Source of the DNA: an uncultured Spirochaetaceae bacterium
GTDB lineage: Bacteria > Spirochaetota > Spirochaetia > Treponematales > UBA12059
DNA length: 12,733 nucleotides
Direction: 5' to 3'
Assembly: GCA_938004315.1 (NCBI GenBank)
Contig: CALKWG010000382.1
Location: 1 to 12,733, forward strand
Position 1 is the first letter of the stretch; each line of letters starts with the position of its first letter. Below the pieces are notes generated by a model. The model was not told the origin of the DNA. It worked only from the letters and a program-made list of their open reading frames with translations, and did no database searches. Of the stretch, positions 1 to 7,965 are shown piece by piece. The position numbers were made by a program, and so were the translations under genes.

Positions 1-42
1 CGTATTCGGTGACTGGAGTTCAGACGTGTGCTCTTCCGATCT
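1..42. other. Illumina TruSeq index adapter (technical sequence)
   Basis: Positions 9-42 are the reverse complement of the standard TruSeq index adapter stem that begins AGATCGGAAGAGC. Positions 1-8 (CGTATTCG) are the reverse complement of the sample index found at the other end of the window. This is library-construction DNA, not genome. Conceptual translation across it gives the tell-tale peptide VQTCALPI, a known contaminant in protein databases. Any gene call starting here is an artefact; real sequence starts at 43. Confidence 0.99.
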
Positions 43-92
43 GGCGAGCTCCCGGCCCCGGGGCGGCCGCGCCGCGCCGAATCCCGCGCCGC

Positions 93-1100
93 TCACCGCC
101 GCCCCTTCCGCCCGCGGTCCAAGTAGCCGTTGGCGGCGAACCATTCGAAGGCCTCGCGCACAGCGGTCCTGAGCGGCGTACACATCATGCCGAGCTCGGC
201 CACCGCGCGCGCGTTAGAGTAGTAGCATTCGGCATTGGCCAGGCGGGCCATCGGTAGCGACAGCTTCGGGGCCTTGCCGGACAGCGCCCCGGCCAGCGAG
301 CCCAGCGCCCCGACGGCCAGCACGGCCGGCGCGGGGAGCGCGAGCCGGGGCGATGGGACGCCTAGCTCCCCGGCGATCAAGCCGAAAGCCTCCACGTAGC
401 TCAGGTTCTCTCCTGAGGCTAGATAGCAGCGTCCGTTAACGCCGCGCTCCAGGGCCGCGACGGCCGCGGACGCGACGTCGCCGGCGTAGGCGTAGCTCTT
501 GCCGCCCCTGGCGTAGCCGGGCACGGCACCGGCGTGGACGGCCAGGATCATGGCGCCGCTACCCGGCTTGGCGTCGTAGGCGCCGAACATGAAAGACGGG
601 TTGATGACCGATACCGGCAGGCCGCGCTCCGCGTGCAGGCGCAGGAGCTCCTCCTGGGCTGCCCGCTTGGAATCCTGGTAGTCCAAGCCGTAGCGGGCGT
701 CCGTATACGGGCTGTCCTCGGTCCCCGGATTAGACTTTGGCCCGGGCCCGAAGGAATTGGCCGTGCCGATATGGACGAGTTTACCTAGGCCGAGCCCGAG
801 GACGGCCTCGGCCACGGCTACCGCGCCGCCGTAGTTCACCGCGCGCACGCGCGTCGAGCGGGCAGGCCAGACATCGGTTAACGCCGCCGCGTTGACGACC
901 GCGTCGCAGCCCTTGAACGCCGACCGTAGCGAAGCGGGATCCAAGAGCTCGGCCTCGACCCGTTCCGCGTCCAAGCCGTCCAAGGAGGACGAGGCGCGTC
1001 CGGGTTGGAGCGCCGCCCGGACCCGGTACCCGGCCCCTAGGGCCGCGCGGACGATATGGGCGCCGAGCATACCGTCGGCGCCCGTGATGGCGATTCGCAT
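93..1100 (-). CDS. NAD(P)-dependent epimerase/reductase, extended SDR family
   Basis: This predicted cytoplasmic oxidoreductase of 335 residues belongs to the extended short-chain dehydrogenase family, nearest in feel to dihydroflavonol-4-reductase or HpnA-like nucleotide-sugar epimerases. The N-terminal Rossmann fold carries TGADGMLG at residues 6-13 (the TGxxGxxG dinucleotide-binding motif), followed by the NAAA stretch near 70-73. The catalytic pair is Tyr141 and Lys145 (YQDSK), with a Ser/Thr cluster at 113-116 (TANS). The INPSFMFG segment at 166-173 is typical of the substrate side. The length is normal for the family and the protein looks complete. The start is supported by GGGAGG a few bases upstream of the ATG. 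It is transcribed away from the chemoreceptor gene and shares a 187-base divergent intergenic region with it, with no obvious functional link. The substrate (sugar nucleotide, steroid-like or other carbonyl) cannot be read from the sequence. Confidence 0.93.
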   Translation of the reverse strand: MRIAITGADGMLGAHIVRAALGAGYRVRAALQPGRASSSLDGLDAERVEAELLDPASLRSAFKGCDAVVNAAALTDVWPARSTRVRAVNYGGAVAVAEAVLGLGLGKLVHIGTANSFGPGPKSNPGTEDSPYTDARYGLDYQDSKRAAQEELLRLHAERGLPVSVINPSFMFGAYDAKPGSGAMILAVHAGAVPGYARGGKSYAYAGDVASAAVAALERGVNGRCYLASGENLSYVEAFGLIAGELGVPSPRLALPAPAVLAVGALGSLAGALSGKAPKLSLPMARLANAECYYSNARAVAELGMMCTPLRTAVREAFEWFAANGYLDRGRKGRR

Positions 1101-1287
1101 TCATCCTCCCCTAGGGAATCCTCACGGCCGCCGGCCGGCGACTATCGACCCACCCAGGATAGCACGGCCGGCCACGCTTAGGAAGCGCAGCCAAGGGCCA
1201 AGGTCGCCATCGCCAAGGCGCCGATTTTATATCGTGAACCCTTGCGCCCAAACCCACGCGCTACGAAAATATAGACGGAGGATATCT
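1101..1287. other. Divergent intergenic region between epimerase and chemoreceptor genes
   Basis: This region must carry the promoters for both divergent genes. It becomes AT-richer near 1223-1232 (GATTTTATAT) and 1265-1274. The 8 bases at 1220-1227 (GCCGATTT) resemble the flagellar sigma-28 -10 element GCCGATAA at 6 of 8 positions, but no matching TAAA-type -35 lies at the right distance. A weak sigma-70-like pair, TTGCGC at 1242-1247 and GAAAAT at 1265-1270 (17-base gap), is also possible. Neither is convincing. No small ORF or RNA was recognised. Confidence 0.3.
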
Positions 1288-3012
1288 ATGGCCACGACGA
1301 CGCATAGACGCCTGGGCATAGGCGCCAGGCTTTTTATGATCACCGGCGCGGCGCTCGCCCTTTCAATCGCGGCGCTGACGCTCATCGCGCTGGGCTCGGC
1401 CCGGGCTATGGCGGACGAGCTCATCGAGCTGTCGACCACGGCCAAGGTGCGCGCCGACCTGAACGCCGGCAGGCTCTACCTGGAGAAGTACCACGGCCGC
1501 CTCAGCCTCCAAGGCGGCGTCTTGGTCGACGCGGCGGGCAAGCCCCTCGAAGACAACTTCGCGCTCGTCGACGCGCTTATGAACGATTTAGGCGACCTGG
1601 CGACCGTCTTCGCCGCCCGGGGCGACGACTACGTACGCGTCGTCACCTCCGTGAGGAACGCGCAGGGCGAGCGCGCCGTGGGCACCATGCTGGGCAAGGA
1701 TAGCGCCGCCTATGCGCCCATACGCGCCGGGAACGCCTTTATCGGCAGCGCGAATATCTTGGGCGAGCTCTATTATACCGCTTATGAACCGTTAAAGGAC
1801 GAGCGCGGCGCGGTCATCGGCATACTCTTCCTAGGAGTCCCGGTCAAGGAAGCGCAGGCGAGCGCCTCGCGCTCAATTTCTAGCGCGGCCATGTCGATGA
1901 GCGTCGCGGCGATAGTCGCCCTCGCCGCGGCGCTCGCGGCGGTCGTCGCCTTCTCCAGGCGCTCCATCGTGCGTCCGGTCCTGGCCGTCGAGCGCGCGGC
2001 CCAGGCCCTGGCAGAAGGCAGCCTGGACGTAAGCATCCTAGACGGGAAGGCCCTGGCGCGCGGCGACGAGATAGGTTCTTTAGGCCGCTCCATGGCGACG
2101 ACTATTAGCAGCCTGGCCGAGGTCGTCGGCGAGGCCCGCGCCTCGAGCGACCAGGCGGCGACCGGCGCCGGGGCGCTCTCCGACGCCGCGGAGGAGATAG
2201 CCGCCCAGGTGCGCGCCATCGCCCAGTCCTCAGCCCAGCTATCCGACGGGGCGGCCAAGCAGGCCGCCAACTCCGAGGAGGTCTCGGCCAGCGTCGAGCA
2301 GATGAGCGCCAATATCAAGCAGAACGCCGACAACGCCATCCAGACCGAGCGCATCGCCGCCAAGGCCGCGGTCGACGCCAAGGCCAGCGGCGAGAGCGTC
2401 CGCCGCACGGTCGCGGCGATGCGCGCCATCGCGGAGAAGATCGGCATCATCGAGGAGATAGCCAGGCAGACGAATATGCTGTCCCTGAACGCCAGCATAG
2501 AGGCCGCGCGCGCCGGCGAGCACGGCAAGGGCTTCGCGGTTGTGGCCAGCGAGGTGGGTAAGCTGGCCGAGCGCAGCCGCGGCGCGGCGGGCGAGATCTC
2601 GGCCCTGGCGGCCGAGAGCCTGGGCGTCGCGGAGGCCGCGGGCATCAAGCTCGAGGCCATGGTCCCCGACATCCTTAAAACCTCCGACCTGATCCAGGAG
2701 ATCAGCGTCGCCACCCGCGAGCAGGACTCCGGCGCCAGGCAAATCAATGACGCCATCGTGGCGCTGGACTCGGTGGCCCAGCAGAACGCCTCGGTGGCCG
2801 AGGAATTCAACGCCACGAGCGAGGAGCTGGCCGACCGTAGCGCCGCGGTCGCCGCCACGGCGGAAGAGTTGGCGGGCACGGCGGCCAGGCTGCGCGCCGC
2901 CATATCGTTCTTCAAGCTGAGGGAATCCGACGGCGGGCCCGACGGCGAACCTCTCGCGCTTATCGCCGCCGGCGGTCGGCCTAGACCGTCTTTGCCCAGC
3001 GGGTTAGGATGA
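1288..3012 (+). CDS. Methyl-accepting chemotaxis protein with Cache-type periplasmic sensor
   Basis: This inner-membrane chemoreceptor of 574 residues would pass ligand binding in the periplasm to the CheA-CheW complex. The first membrane helix is about 12-36. The periplasmic ligand domain, about 37-197, has the look of a single Cache (Cache_2 or Cache_3) fold, with YVRVVTS near 115-121 and a GIL-FLGVP strand near 178-185. The second helix is about 198-222, HAMP about 224-276, and the long signalling coiled coil about 280-540. The conserved hairpin tip lies at 391-430 ([20 protein letters not shown] then [20 protein letters not shown]). It is canonical except for Ser in NASIE and Gly in place of the usual Arg in EVRKLA. 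The C-terminus ends SLPSGLG with no CheR/CheB-tethering NWETF-type pentapeptide. The ATG at 1288 was chosen over upstream in-frame codons because GGAGGA sits 5 bases before it and the hydrophobic helix follows directly. The ligand is unknown. Confidence 0.95.
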   Translation: MATTTHRRLGIGARLFMITGAALALSIAALTLIALGSARAMADELIELSTTAKVRADLNAGRLYLEKYHGRLSLQGGVLVDAAGKPLEDNFALVDALMNDLGDLATVFAARGDDYVRVVTSVRNAQGERAVGTMLGKDSAAYAPIRAGNAFIGSANILGELYYTAYEPLKDERGAVIGILFLGVPVKEAQASASRSISSAAMSMSVAAIVALAAALAAVVAFSRRSIVRPVLAVERAAQALAEGSLDVSILDGKALARGDEIGSLGRSMATTISSLAEVVGEARASSDQAATGAGALSDAAEEIAAQVRAIAQSSAQLSDGAAKQAANSEEVSASVEQMSANIKQNADNAIQTERIAAKAAVDAKASGESVRRTVAAMRAIAEKIGIIEEIARQTNMLSLNASIEAARAGEHGKGFAVVASEVGKLAERSRGAAGEISALAAESLGVAEAAGIKLEAMVPDILKTSDLIQEISVATREQDSGARQINDAIVALDSVAQQNASVAEEFNATSEELADRSAAVAATAEELAGTAARLRAAISFFKLRESDGGPDGEPLALIAAGGRPRPSLPSGLG

Positions 3013-3043
3013 GATATATCGACGCCGTGAGGAGCTTGCCCCC

Positions 3044-4003
3044 ATGCGAGACCTGCTCTTAGGGTTTTACATCCTTTTTTTCGCGACGGGTTTCATGGGC
3101 TGGGCCGCGATGTTCGTGCTGGGCCTCAGGGTGCGGAGCGCGGTCCTGAAGCCGCTCCTCTGGTTCCAGTCCATCTACATGCTGGGCATGGGGCTCGTGG
3201 TTATGTACCTATACCTGCATTCGCGTCCGGAGGGCCTCGCGCCGGCCATAGCGCTGGGCATCGGCTTGGCCGCCGCGACGGTGAACGCCGCGGTCTACGT
3301 CTGCGCCTTCGTCATACTCGGTCGGCTCGCGGATATGGGCGACGGCGCCGATTCTAAGCGTACCCGGCCTCGATTAGCGCCGCGTGTAGGTCAGGGCTTG
3401 GCCCTCGCCGTCGTGATGAAGAGCTTCTTGAACATGGCGGTCGCCGCGGCGGCGTCCGGCGGGGCGCCGTGGGCGCTCGCCCTGCGCGGCGGGGCATGGA
3501 GCCTGACCGGCTACGTCCTCTCGGGGCTGGCCATCGCGGCCTTCGGCGTCGCGGCCCGGGGGCCGGCGCCCGCGGGCGAGCCGCCCATCATGCGCTCGCT
3601 CCTGAAAGCCTACGGGCTCTGCGCCTTAGGCTTCGCCCCCTTAGGGATACTCGAGTACCTCGTCGAATCGTCGGGCTTAAGCTGGCTCCCGGGGCTCTCC
3701 ACGGACCACCTCTTCTTCCTAGCCTGGAACCTCGTATCCATGGGCGCCGCCATACGGCTCTTCAAACCCGACGAGGCCGGGATCCCGGCGCTGGACGCCG
3801 TGCCAGCCGAACGCATAGCGGCCTTAGGCCTCTCCGGGCGCGAGACCGAGATGGCGGTGCTCATAGCCCGGGGCCTGGCGAACAAGGAGATAGCCGCCGA
3901 GCTGGGCATATCCCCGGCTACGGTGCGCACCCACATCTACAACCTCTACCAGAAGGCCGGCGCGCGCAGCCGCGTCGAGCTGATCAACAAGCTTAGGGCC
4001 TAG
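3044..4003 (+). CDS. Seven-helix membrane protein with C-terminal LuxR-type DNA-binding domain
   Basis: This 319-residue protein has about seven hydrophobic helices (roughly 4-29, 36-58, 64-95, 116-138, 147-171, 184-206 and 220-239) and then a soluble LuxR/GerE-type helix-turn-helix at about 259-317. The latter has LSGRETEM, NKEIAAELGISPATVRTH and a closing VELINK segment, all standard for the family. It is probably a one-component, membrane-tethered transcriptional regulator that senses something in or across the membrane. There is no receiver domain, so classical phosphorelay input is not expected. The ATG is preceded by GGAG at 9 bases. The gene begins 31 bases after the chemoreceptor stop on the same strand, so the two are probably co-transcribed. 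Its stop codon overlaps that of the convergent kinase-like gene. Ligand and target genes are not evident. Confidence 0.9.
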   Translation: MRDLLLGFYILFFATGFMGWAAMFVLGLRVRSAVLKPLLWFQSIYMLGMGLVVMYLYLHSRPEGLAPAIALGIGLAAATVNAAVYVCAFVILGRLADMGDGADSKRTRPRLAPRVGQGLALAVVMKSFLNMAVAAAASGGAPWALALRGGAWSLTGYVLSGLAIAAFGVAARGPAPAGEPPIMRSLLKAYGLCALGFAPLGILEYLVESSGLSWLPGLSTDHLFFLAWNLVSMGAAIRLFKPDEAGIPALDAVPAERIAALGLSGRETEMAVLIARGLANKEIAAELGISPATVRTHIYNLYQKAGARSRVELINKLRA

Positions 4004-4695
4004 GCGCAACGGATCCCGTCTATGCGTAGGATCTCCGAGGTGCCGCCGGCATGGGGCCCTTCCCGTCCGATCACCAAGGTCGCGCCTAATTGGTCGGCCA
4101 AGGCGGCTATGAGATCGGTGGCCAGGTAGTTCAAGGCGACGAAAAGCTCCGGCCCACGGCCGGAGGAGGAGGCGTCCTCTTCGAAGCGCAGCTCGAGGCG
4201 AGCGCCTCGCTCGCCGGGACCCAGGCTGAGCGCGAGCCCCGTGCAGCGGGCTTGCATGGCCGGCATAGAGGCGAAGCCGTCTAAGAGCTCATATACGAGC
4301 ATGCCCAGCGAGAGGAGCGATCGCGGCGCCATGGCCAGGCCAGCTTGGATCTCCACGCTAGGCTTTACGGAAAGCCCCTCGCGGCCGGCCGCTTGGGCGA
4401 AGCGCCGTACCAAGGGCAATAGCACGCCGCGCGGGTCGGCCCGGCTGGCCGGAATGCTCAAGTTACAGGCTTCCGCCACCCTGGCGACGACGAAAAGGCG
4501 GGACTCCACCTGATCGAGCACGGCCCCGCGCTCGGGCTCTTCCGAGCTCGGCGCCAGCCTCAAGGCCGACATGGCTACTTGCAGGGCGTCGGCTATATCG
4601 AGGGCCTCGCCGCGCATAGTAAGGTCGCCGGTCAGCGGCGACGGCCGCTCGTTAAACAAGCCGACCTGTGCTGTCTTCGTATCCAAACCATCCAA
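4000..4695 (-). CDS. Degenerate histidine-kinase-like protein (HisKA_2/HATPase_c-like)
   Basis: This soluble protein of 231 residues, counting from a TTG start, aligns in outline with the catalytic end of HisKA_2/HWE-type sensor kinases. A first helix (about 31-48, LDIADALQVAMSALRL) stands where HRIKNNLQ-type sequences usually are. A second helix is at about 58-80. A Bergerat-like fold follows at about 106-225, ending in ALADQLGATLVI and GGTSEILRI. Key residues are missing: there is no His in the phospho-acceptor helix, the N-box NELxxNA becomes YELLDGF (135-141, so the Mg-binding Asn is Gly140), and no DxGxG box is clear. It is probably a pseudokinase or scaffold rather than an active kinase. 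An ATG at 4764 is in frame but has no ribosome site and would add an Arg-rich tail; the TTG has GGAGGAG 7 bases upstream. The family assignment is by eye and moderately sure. Confidence 0.62.
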   Translation of the reverse strand: MDGLDTKTAQVGLFNERPSPLTGDLTMRGEALDIADALQVAMSALRLAPSSEEPERGAVLDQVESRLFVVARVAEACNLSIPASRADPRGVLLPLVRRFAQAAGREGLSVKPSVEIQAGLAMAPRSLLSLGMLVYELLDGFASMPAMQARCTGLALSLGPGERGARLELRFEEDASSSGRGPELFVALNYLATDLIAALADQLGATLVIGREGPHAGGTSEILRIDGIRCA

Positions 4696-4702
4696 TCCTT
4701 CG

Positions 4703-4709
4703 CTCCTCC
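4703..4709 (-). promoter_or_regulatory. Ribosome binding site deciding the TTG start of the kinase-like gene
   Basis: On the minus strand GGAGGAG lies 7 bases before TTG at 4693-4695. The upstream in-frame ATG at 4762-4764 has no purine-rich site in front of it, and neither does the next internal ATG at 4615-4617. This makes the TTG the best-supported start. Confidence 0.6.
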
Positions 4710-4805
4710 GACTAGGCGGCCCACGATAGGCGCAGCGCCTCCGGAGAGCTATACGTGTATGCATTCAAAGCGAGCTTATCCCGGTTCGTAACCCTTCTCA
4801 CTTCT

Positions 4806-4824
4806 TAATTACCACTGGTAATTA
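4806..4824. promoter_or_regulatory. 19-bp perfect palindrome, probable operator
   Basis: TAATTACCA and TGGTAATTA flank a single central C at 4815, giving 9-base arms with no mismatch. It sits in a conspicuously AT-rich island (about 4795-4835) inside otherwise GC-rich DNA. A second, overlapping imperfect palindrome (TGGTAATTATCA, 4816-4827) reuses the right half-site. On the minus strand GATAAT overlaps the edge of the palindrome and could be a -10 element for the kinase-like gene, so a bound protein would block it. The half-site differs from that of the 31-bp palindrome nearby, so a different regulator is likely. Which one is unknown. Confidence 0.6.
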
Positions 4825-4893
4825 TCAATGGTGCCACATTCAAAGTGTCAGCGTCAAGATTATGGACGCCTGGCTCAGCGAGACTAGGTAGTC

Positions 4894-4924
4894 AGGCTAT
4901 AGACCGACTGTCGGTCTATAGCCT
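4894..4924. promoter_or_regulatory. 31-bp perfect palindrome, probable TetR autoregulatory operator
   Basis: The left arm AGGCTATAGACCGAC (4894-4908) and the right arm 4910-4924 are exact reverse complements around a central T at 4909. It ends 11 bases before the tetR start codon and touches the -10-like hexamer, the classic place for a self-repressing TetR operator. The core TAGACC...GGTCTA resembles sites known for some TetR/AcrR-family repressors such as NemR. A shorter inverted repeat, GACTA-GG-TAGTC at 4882-4893, abuts it on the left. The position and perfect symmetry are seen directly; binding by this TetR is inferred. Confidence 0.8.
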
Positions 4925-4929
4925 ATACT
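4924..4929 (+). promoter_or_regulatory. -10-like element of the tetR promoter, possibly leaderless
   Basis: TATACT matches the sigma-70 -10 consensus at five of six positions. A start site about seven bases downstream would fall at or next to the A of the ATG at 4936. No Shine-Dalgarno sequence is properly spaced: the only purine run (GAAGG) ends one base before the ATG. The -35 region falls inside the palindrome and has no good TTGACA match, so activity may be weak or need help. Confidence 0.45.
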
Positions 4930-4935
4930 GAAGGC

Positions 4936-5610
4936 ATGAGGACCATCAAGCCCCCGCAGGAGCGCCGAGAAGAGATCCTAGACGCCGCCGAGCGCCTCTT
5001 CGAGGCGAAAGGTTTCGACGCGACGAGCACGAACGACATATTGGACGCCGTCGGCATCGCGCGCGGAACGCTCTATTACCACTTCAAGTCGAAAGAAGAG
5101 ATCATGGACGCCGTCGTGGAGCGAAGCTGCGCGAAAGGCCTCGCCGCGGCGGCGAGCATAGCCGGGGACCGTAGCGTACCGGTCATCGACCGCGTCTTCA
5201 TGGCCATCGGCGCGGCTAAGCCGGCGATCGAAGACCCGGCTTGGCTCGAGGAGCAGCTACACAGGCCCCAGAACGCCCTCCTCCATGACAAGATGCGGCG
5301 TGCGTTCCTCGGCGGCCTCGTCCCTATCGTGCTCGCCATCGTCGAGGAAGGCGTCGCCCAAGGGGTCTTCCATACGCCCTATCCCCGGGGGAGCGTCGAG
5401 ATGGCGCTGCTCTACGGGAGCGCCGCCTTCGACGAGGAGCTATTCGGCCGAAGCCCCGAGGCCCGGGACGAACGGCCCTGCGCGTTCCTTCATAACCTAG
5501 AACTTATATTCGGCGCCGCCCCGGGTAGCATGGCCCGCTTCGAGCCCATGCTGCGCGGAGGCCTCGGCGGCGATATCGACTCAGTCGAAAACGACCCGAA
5601 AGGAAGGTAA
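4936..5610 (+). CDS. TetR/AcrR-family transcriptional regulator
   Basis: This probable repressor of 224 residues would control the ABC transporter genes that follow. The N-terminal TetR DNA-binding domain is clear: the opening helix (REEILDAAERLFEAKGFDAT, 11-30) leads into the helix-turn-helix TNDILDAVGIARGTLYYHF (32-50), then KSKEEI. Residues from about 65 to 205 form the variable all-helical ligand and dimer domain, which gives no hint of the ligand. The ATG was chosen because it places the first helix at the usual distance from the N-terminus. There is no normal ribosome site, in line with a possible leaderless message. The 31-bp palindrome just upstream is the likely operator, so autoregulation is expected. 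Only 3 bases separate its stop from the permease ATG. Confidence 0.95.
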   Translation: MRTIKPPQERREEILDAAERLFEAKGFDATSTNDILDAVGIARGTLYYHFKSKEEIMDAVVERSCAKGLAAAASIAGDRSVPVIDRVFMAIGAAKPAIEDPAWLEEQLHRPQNALLHDKMRRAFLGGLVPIVLAIVEEGVAQGVFHTPYPRGSVEMALLYGSAAFDEELFGRSPEARDERPCAFLHNLELIFGAAPGSMARFEPMLRGGLGGDIDSVENDPKGR

Positions 5611-5613
5611 ATA

Positions 5614-7962
5614 ATGTATTACCGTATCGTTAAGGACGATGTCATGAAGAGTAAGGGCGTCACCCTAGCCACCCTGCTCTTCATCGTCGCCGCGGCGGCC
5701 ATGGCGGCGTCAGGCGCGTCCTTGGCCGCCCAGCTCTTCGGGGCGGTCGACGCGCTCATGGAGGCGGCCCGCACGCCGCACTTCATGCAGATGCACGCCG
5801 GCCCCCTAGATCGCGGGCCGCTCGAGCGCTTCGCCCGCGAGAATCCGCTCGTCGAGGATTATTTCGCCGGCGAATTCCTTAATATCAACGGGGCGCGTTT
5901 CGTCATCGGCGGTGAAAGCCTGGCCGGTAGCGTCCAGGACAACGGCCTATGGACCCAGCGGGCGGGCTTCGACCTCCTCTTGGGCCTAGACGGCGAGCCC
6001 CTGCGGCCAGCGCCCGGCGAGCTCTACGCGCCGCTCGCCTACCTCCGGAGCGGCGCCGCCGCGCTCGGCGACGAGGCGACCGTCGCCGGCCGCCGCTTCA
6101 AGGTCGCCGGCTTCGTACGCGACTCCCAAATGAACTCGCCCCAGGCCTCGTCCAAGCGCTTCCTGGTGAGCGAGGAGGACTTCGAGGCCCTGCGCGAGGT
6201 TGGCGCGGTCGAGTACCTTATCTCCTTCAGGCTCAAGGACCCGGCCGCCCTGCCGGCTTTCGAGGCCGCCTACGCGGAGGCGGGGCTCCCGGCCAACGGC
6301 CCCACCCTGAGCGCGCCGCTGTTCCGCATGATCAACGCCGTGTCGGACGGCTTCACCGCGGCGCTCCTCATGCTGGCCGGCGCGGTCGCCGTAGGCGTCG
6401 CCCTCCTCTGCGTCCGCTTTACGCTCCTGGCTAAGATCGAGGAGGACTACCGCGAGATCGGCGTCATGAAAGCCATAGGCCTACGCGTCTCTGATATTAA
6501 AAAAATATACCTGGCCAAATACGCCTTCATGGCCGCGCTGGGCGCCGCGGTCGGTTGGGCCGCGGCCGCCGCCCTGCGCGCCCCCCTGCTGTCGGGGCTT
6601 AGGCAGGCCATGGGCGAGGGCGCCGGGGCGCGCCTAGGCCCGGCCTTCGCCGCCCTAGGCGCGGCCGCCGTGGGCGCGGCGGTGATAGCCTACGTGAACG
6701 CCGCGCTCGGCCGCTTCAAGCGCCTCTCGCCGGCCGACGCCCTGCGTTTCGGCGCGCCGGCCGGGCGCGCGGCGCGCGGGCTCGGCCTGCCTCGCCTATC
6801 GCGCTCGCGGCTTTTGGGGGCGAACGTGCTCCTGGCCGTCAAAGGCTTCCTGGCCGACTTCAAGCTCTACGCCGTCATGATCGCCGTGATCGCGGCCGCC
6901 GGCTTCATAGCCGTCGTCCCCGCCAGGCTCTACGCCACCATATCGTCGCCGGGCTTCTCCGCCTACATGGGCGTGGGGGAGTGCGACCTCCGCCTGGACG
7001 TCCAACAGGCCGACGATATACCGGGCAAGGCCGCGACGATCGCGGCCGCCCTCGCCGCGGACCCTTCGGTCGGCTCCTCGGCGGTCCTCGTCGCCAAGGC
7101 GCTCTGGACCGTCGATCAATCGGGGGCCCGCGTCAGGCTCAAGACGGAGCTCGGCGACCACGCCGCCTTCCCCGTGCTCTACGCCGCCGGCGGCCCGCCG
7201 ACCGGCGCCGACCAGATAGCCCTCTCGGCCATGAACGCGGCCGAGCTGGGCAAGGCGGTCGGCGAGGTCCTGATCGTCGACGACGGATCCGGCCCCCGCG
7301 GGCTTACGGTCAGCGGCGTCTACGGCGACCTCACGAACGGCGGGAAGACGGCCAAGGCCGCCTTCGACGCGCCCCTGGCCGAGGCCATGTGGGCCGTCGC
7401 CTATGCCGAGCTCGTCGAGCCCGCCGGCGCCGAGGCCGCCGCCGCCCGCTACGCCGCGGCCTACCCCTGGGCCAAGGCCTCGGACATAGCGGAGTTCGTC
7501 CGCCAGACCTTCAGCGCGACCATCGCCTCCGTGCGGACGGCGGCCTACGCCTCCGCCGCCCTCGCCCTCCTCGTAGCGGCGCTCATCTCCTACCTCTTTA
7601 TGAGGATGATACGGGCCAAGGACAGGCGCGAGGACGCGATCCGATGGGCTATCGGCTTCACGGCCTCCGACCTCTCGATTCAATACGCCCTGCGCGCGGC
7701 GCTCGCCCTACTCGGCGGCGTGATCCTGGGCGTCGCGGCGGCGGAGATCCTGGGGGAGGCGATCGCCGGGGCCGCCATCAGAACCTTCGGGGCCGCCGCC
7801 TTCCGATTCCAAGGAGGCTCGGCGATCGCCTATCTCGGCATGCCGCTCGGCATAGCCGCGGCGTCCTTCGCCGCCGCCCTGTTCGGCGGCCGCGATCCGT
7901 CCTTACGCGCGTCCGTCGCCGGCGGCGTAGAAACCCCGTACCTGGAACTACTGAAGGAGTAA
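5614..7962 (+). CDS. ABC transporter permease, double FtsX/MacB-type
   Basis: This integral membrane protein of 782 residues is built from two FtsX-like units. The likely membrane helices are about 15-39, 246-271, 299-321, 344-366 for the first unit and 417-437, 640-663, 688-712, 737-757 for the second. Each unit has a large extracytoplasmic domain (about 40-240 and 440-635) after its first helix. The conserved segment EIGVMKAIGLRVSDI (281-295), which contacts the ATPase, is well kept in the first unit and weaker in the second (REDAIRWAIGFTASDL, 672-687). Such permeases do not import nutrients; they move lipids, peptides or drugs out of the membrane or act mechanically. By recollection the N-terminal extracytoplasmic domain (TPHFMQMHAG, then SVQDNG) resembles TetR-linked permeases common in Firmicutes, suggesting a transferred cassette. 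AGGAAGG precedes the ATG by 6 bases. The cargo is unknown. Confidence 0.92.
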   Translation: MYYRIVKDDVMKSKGVTLATLLFIVAAAAMAASGASLAAQLFGAVDALMEAARTPHFMQMHAGPLDRGPLERFARENPLVEDYFAGEFLNINGARFVIGGESLAGSVQDNGLWTQRAGFDLLLGLDGEPLRPAPGELYAPLAYLRSGAAALGDEATVAGRRFKVAGFVRDSQMNSPQASSKRFLVSEEDFEALREVGAVEYLISFRLKDPAALPAFEAAYAEAGLPANGPTLSAPLFRMINAVSDGFTAALLMLAGAVAVGVALLCVRFTLLAKIEEDYREIGVMKAIGLRVSDIKKIYLAKYAFMAALGAAVGWAAAAALRAPLLSGLRQAMGEGAGARLGPAFAALGAAAVGAAVIAYVNAALGRFKRLSPADALRFGAPAGRAARGLGLPRLSRSRLLGANVLLAVKGFLADFKLYAVMIAVIAAAGFIAVVPARLYATISSPGFSAYMGVGECDLRLDVQQADDIPGKAATIAAALAADPSVGSSAVLVAKALWTVDQSGARVRLKTELGDHAAFPVLYAAGGPPTGADQIALSAMNAAELGKAVGEVLIVDDGSGPRGLTVSGVYGDLTNGGKTAKAAFDAPLAEAMWAVAYAELVEPAGAEAAAARYAAAYPWAKASDIAEFVRQTFSATIASVRTAAYASAALALLVAALISYLFMRMIRAKDRREDAIRWAIGFTASDLSIQYALRAALALLGGVILGVAAAEILGEAIAGAAIRTFGAAAFRFQGGSAIAYLGMPLGIAAASFAAALFGGRDPSLRASVAGGVETPYLELLKE

Positions 7963-7965
7963 GCG

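Noticed and set aside
9..257. Open frame of 82 codons starting with GTG at the left end
   Set aside because: It begins inside the sequencing adapter and then runs antisense over the end of the epimerase gene; the VQTCALPI peptide is an adapter artefact.
1220..1227. Flagellar sigma-28 type promoter before the chemoreceptor gene
   Set aside because: The -10-like GCCGATTT matches partly, but the required -35 sequence is absent at the right spacing.
1782..2915. Long minus-strand open frame (377 codons) antisense to the chemoreceptor gene
   Set aside because: Ala/Ser-rich translation with no domain; it is the expected shadow of a high-GC gene with regular codon bias.
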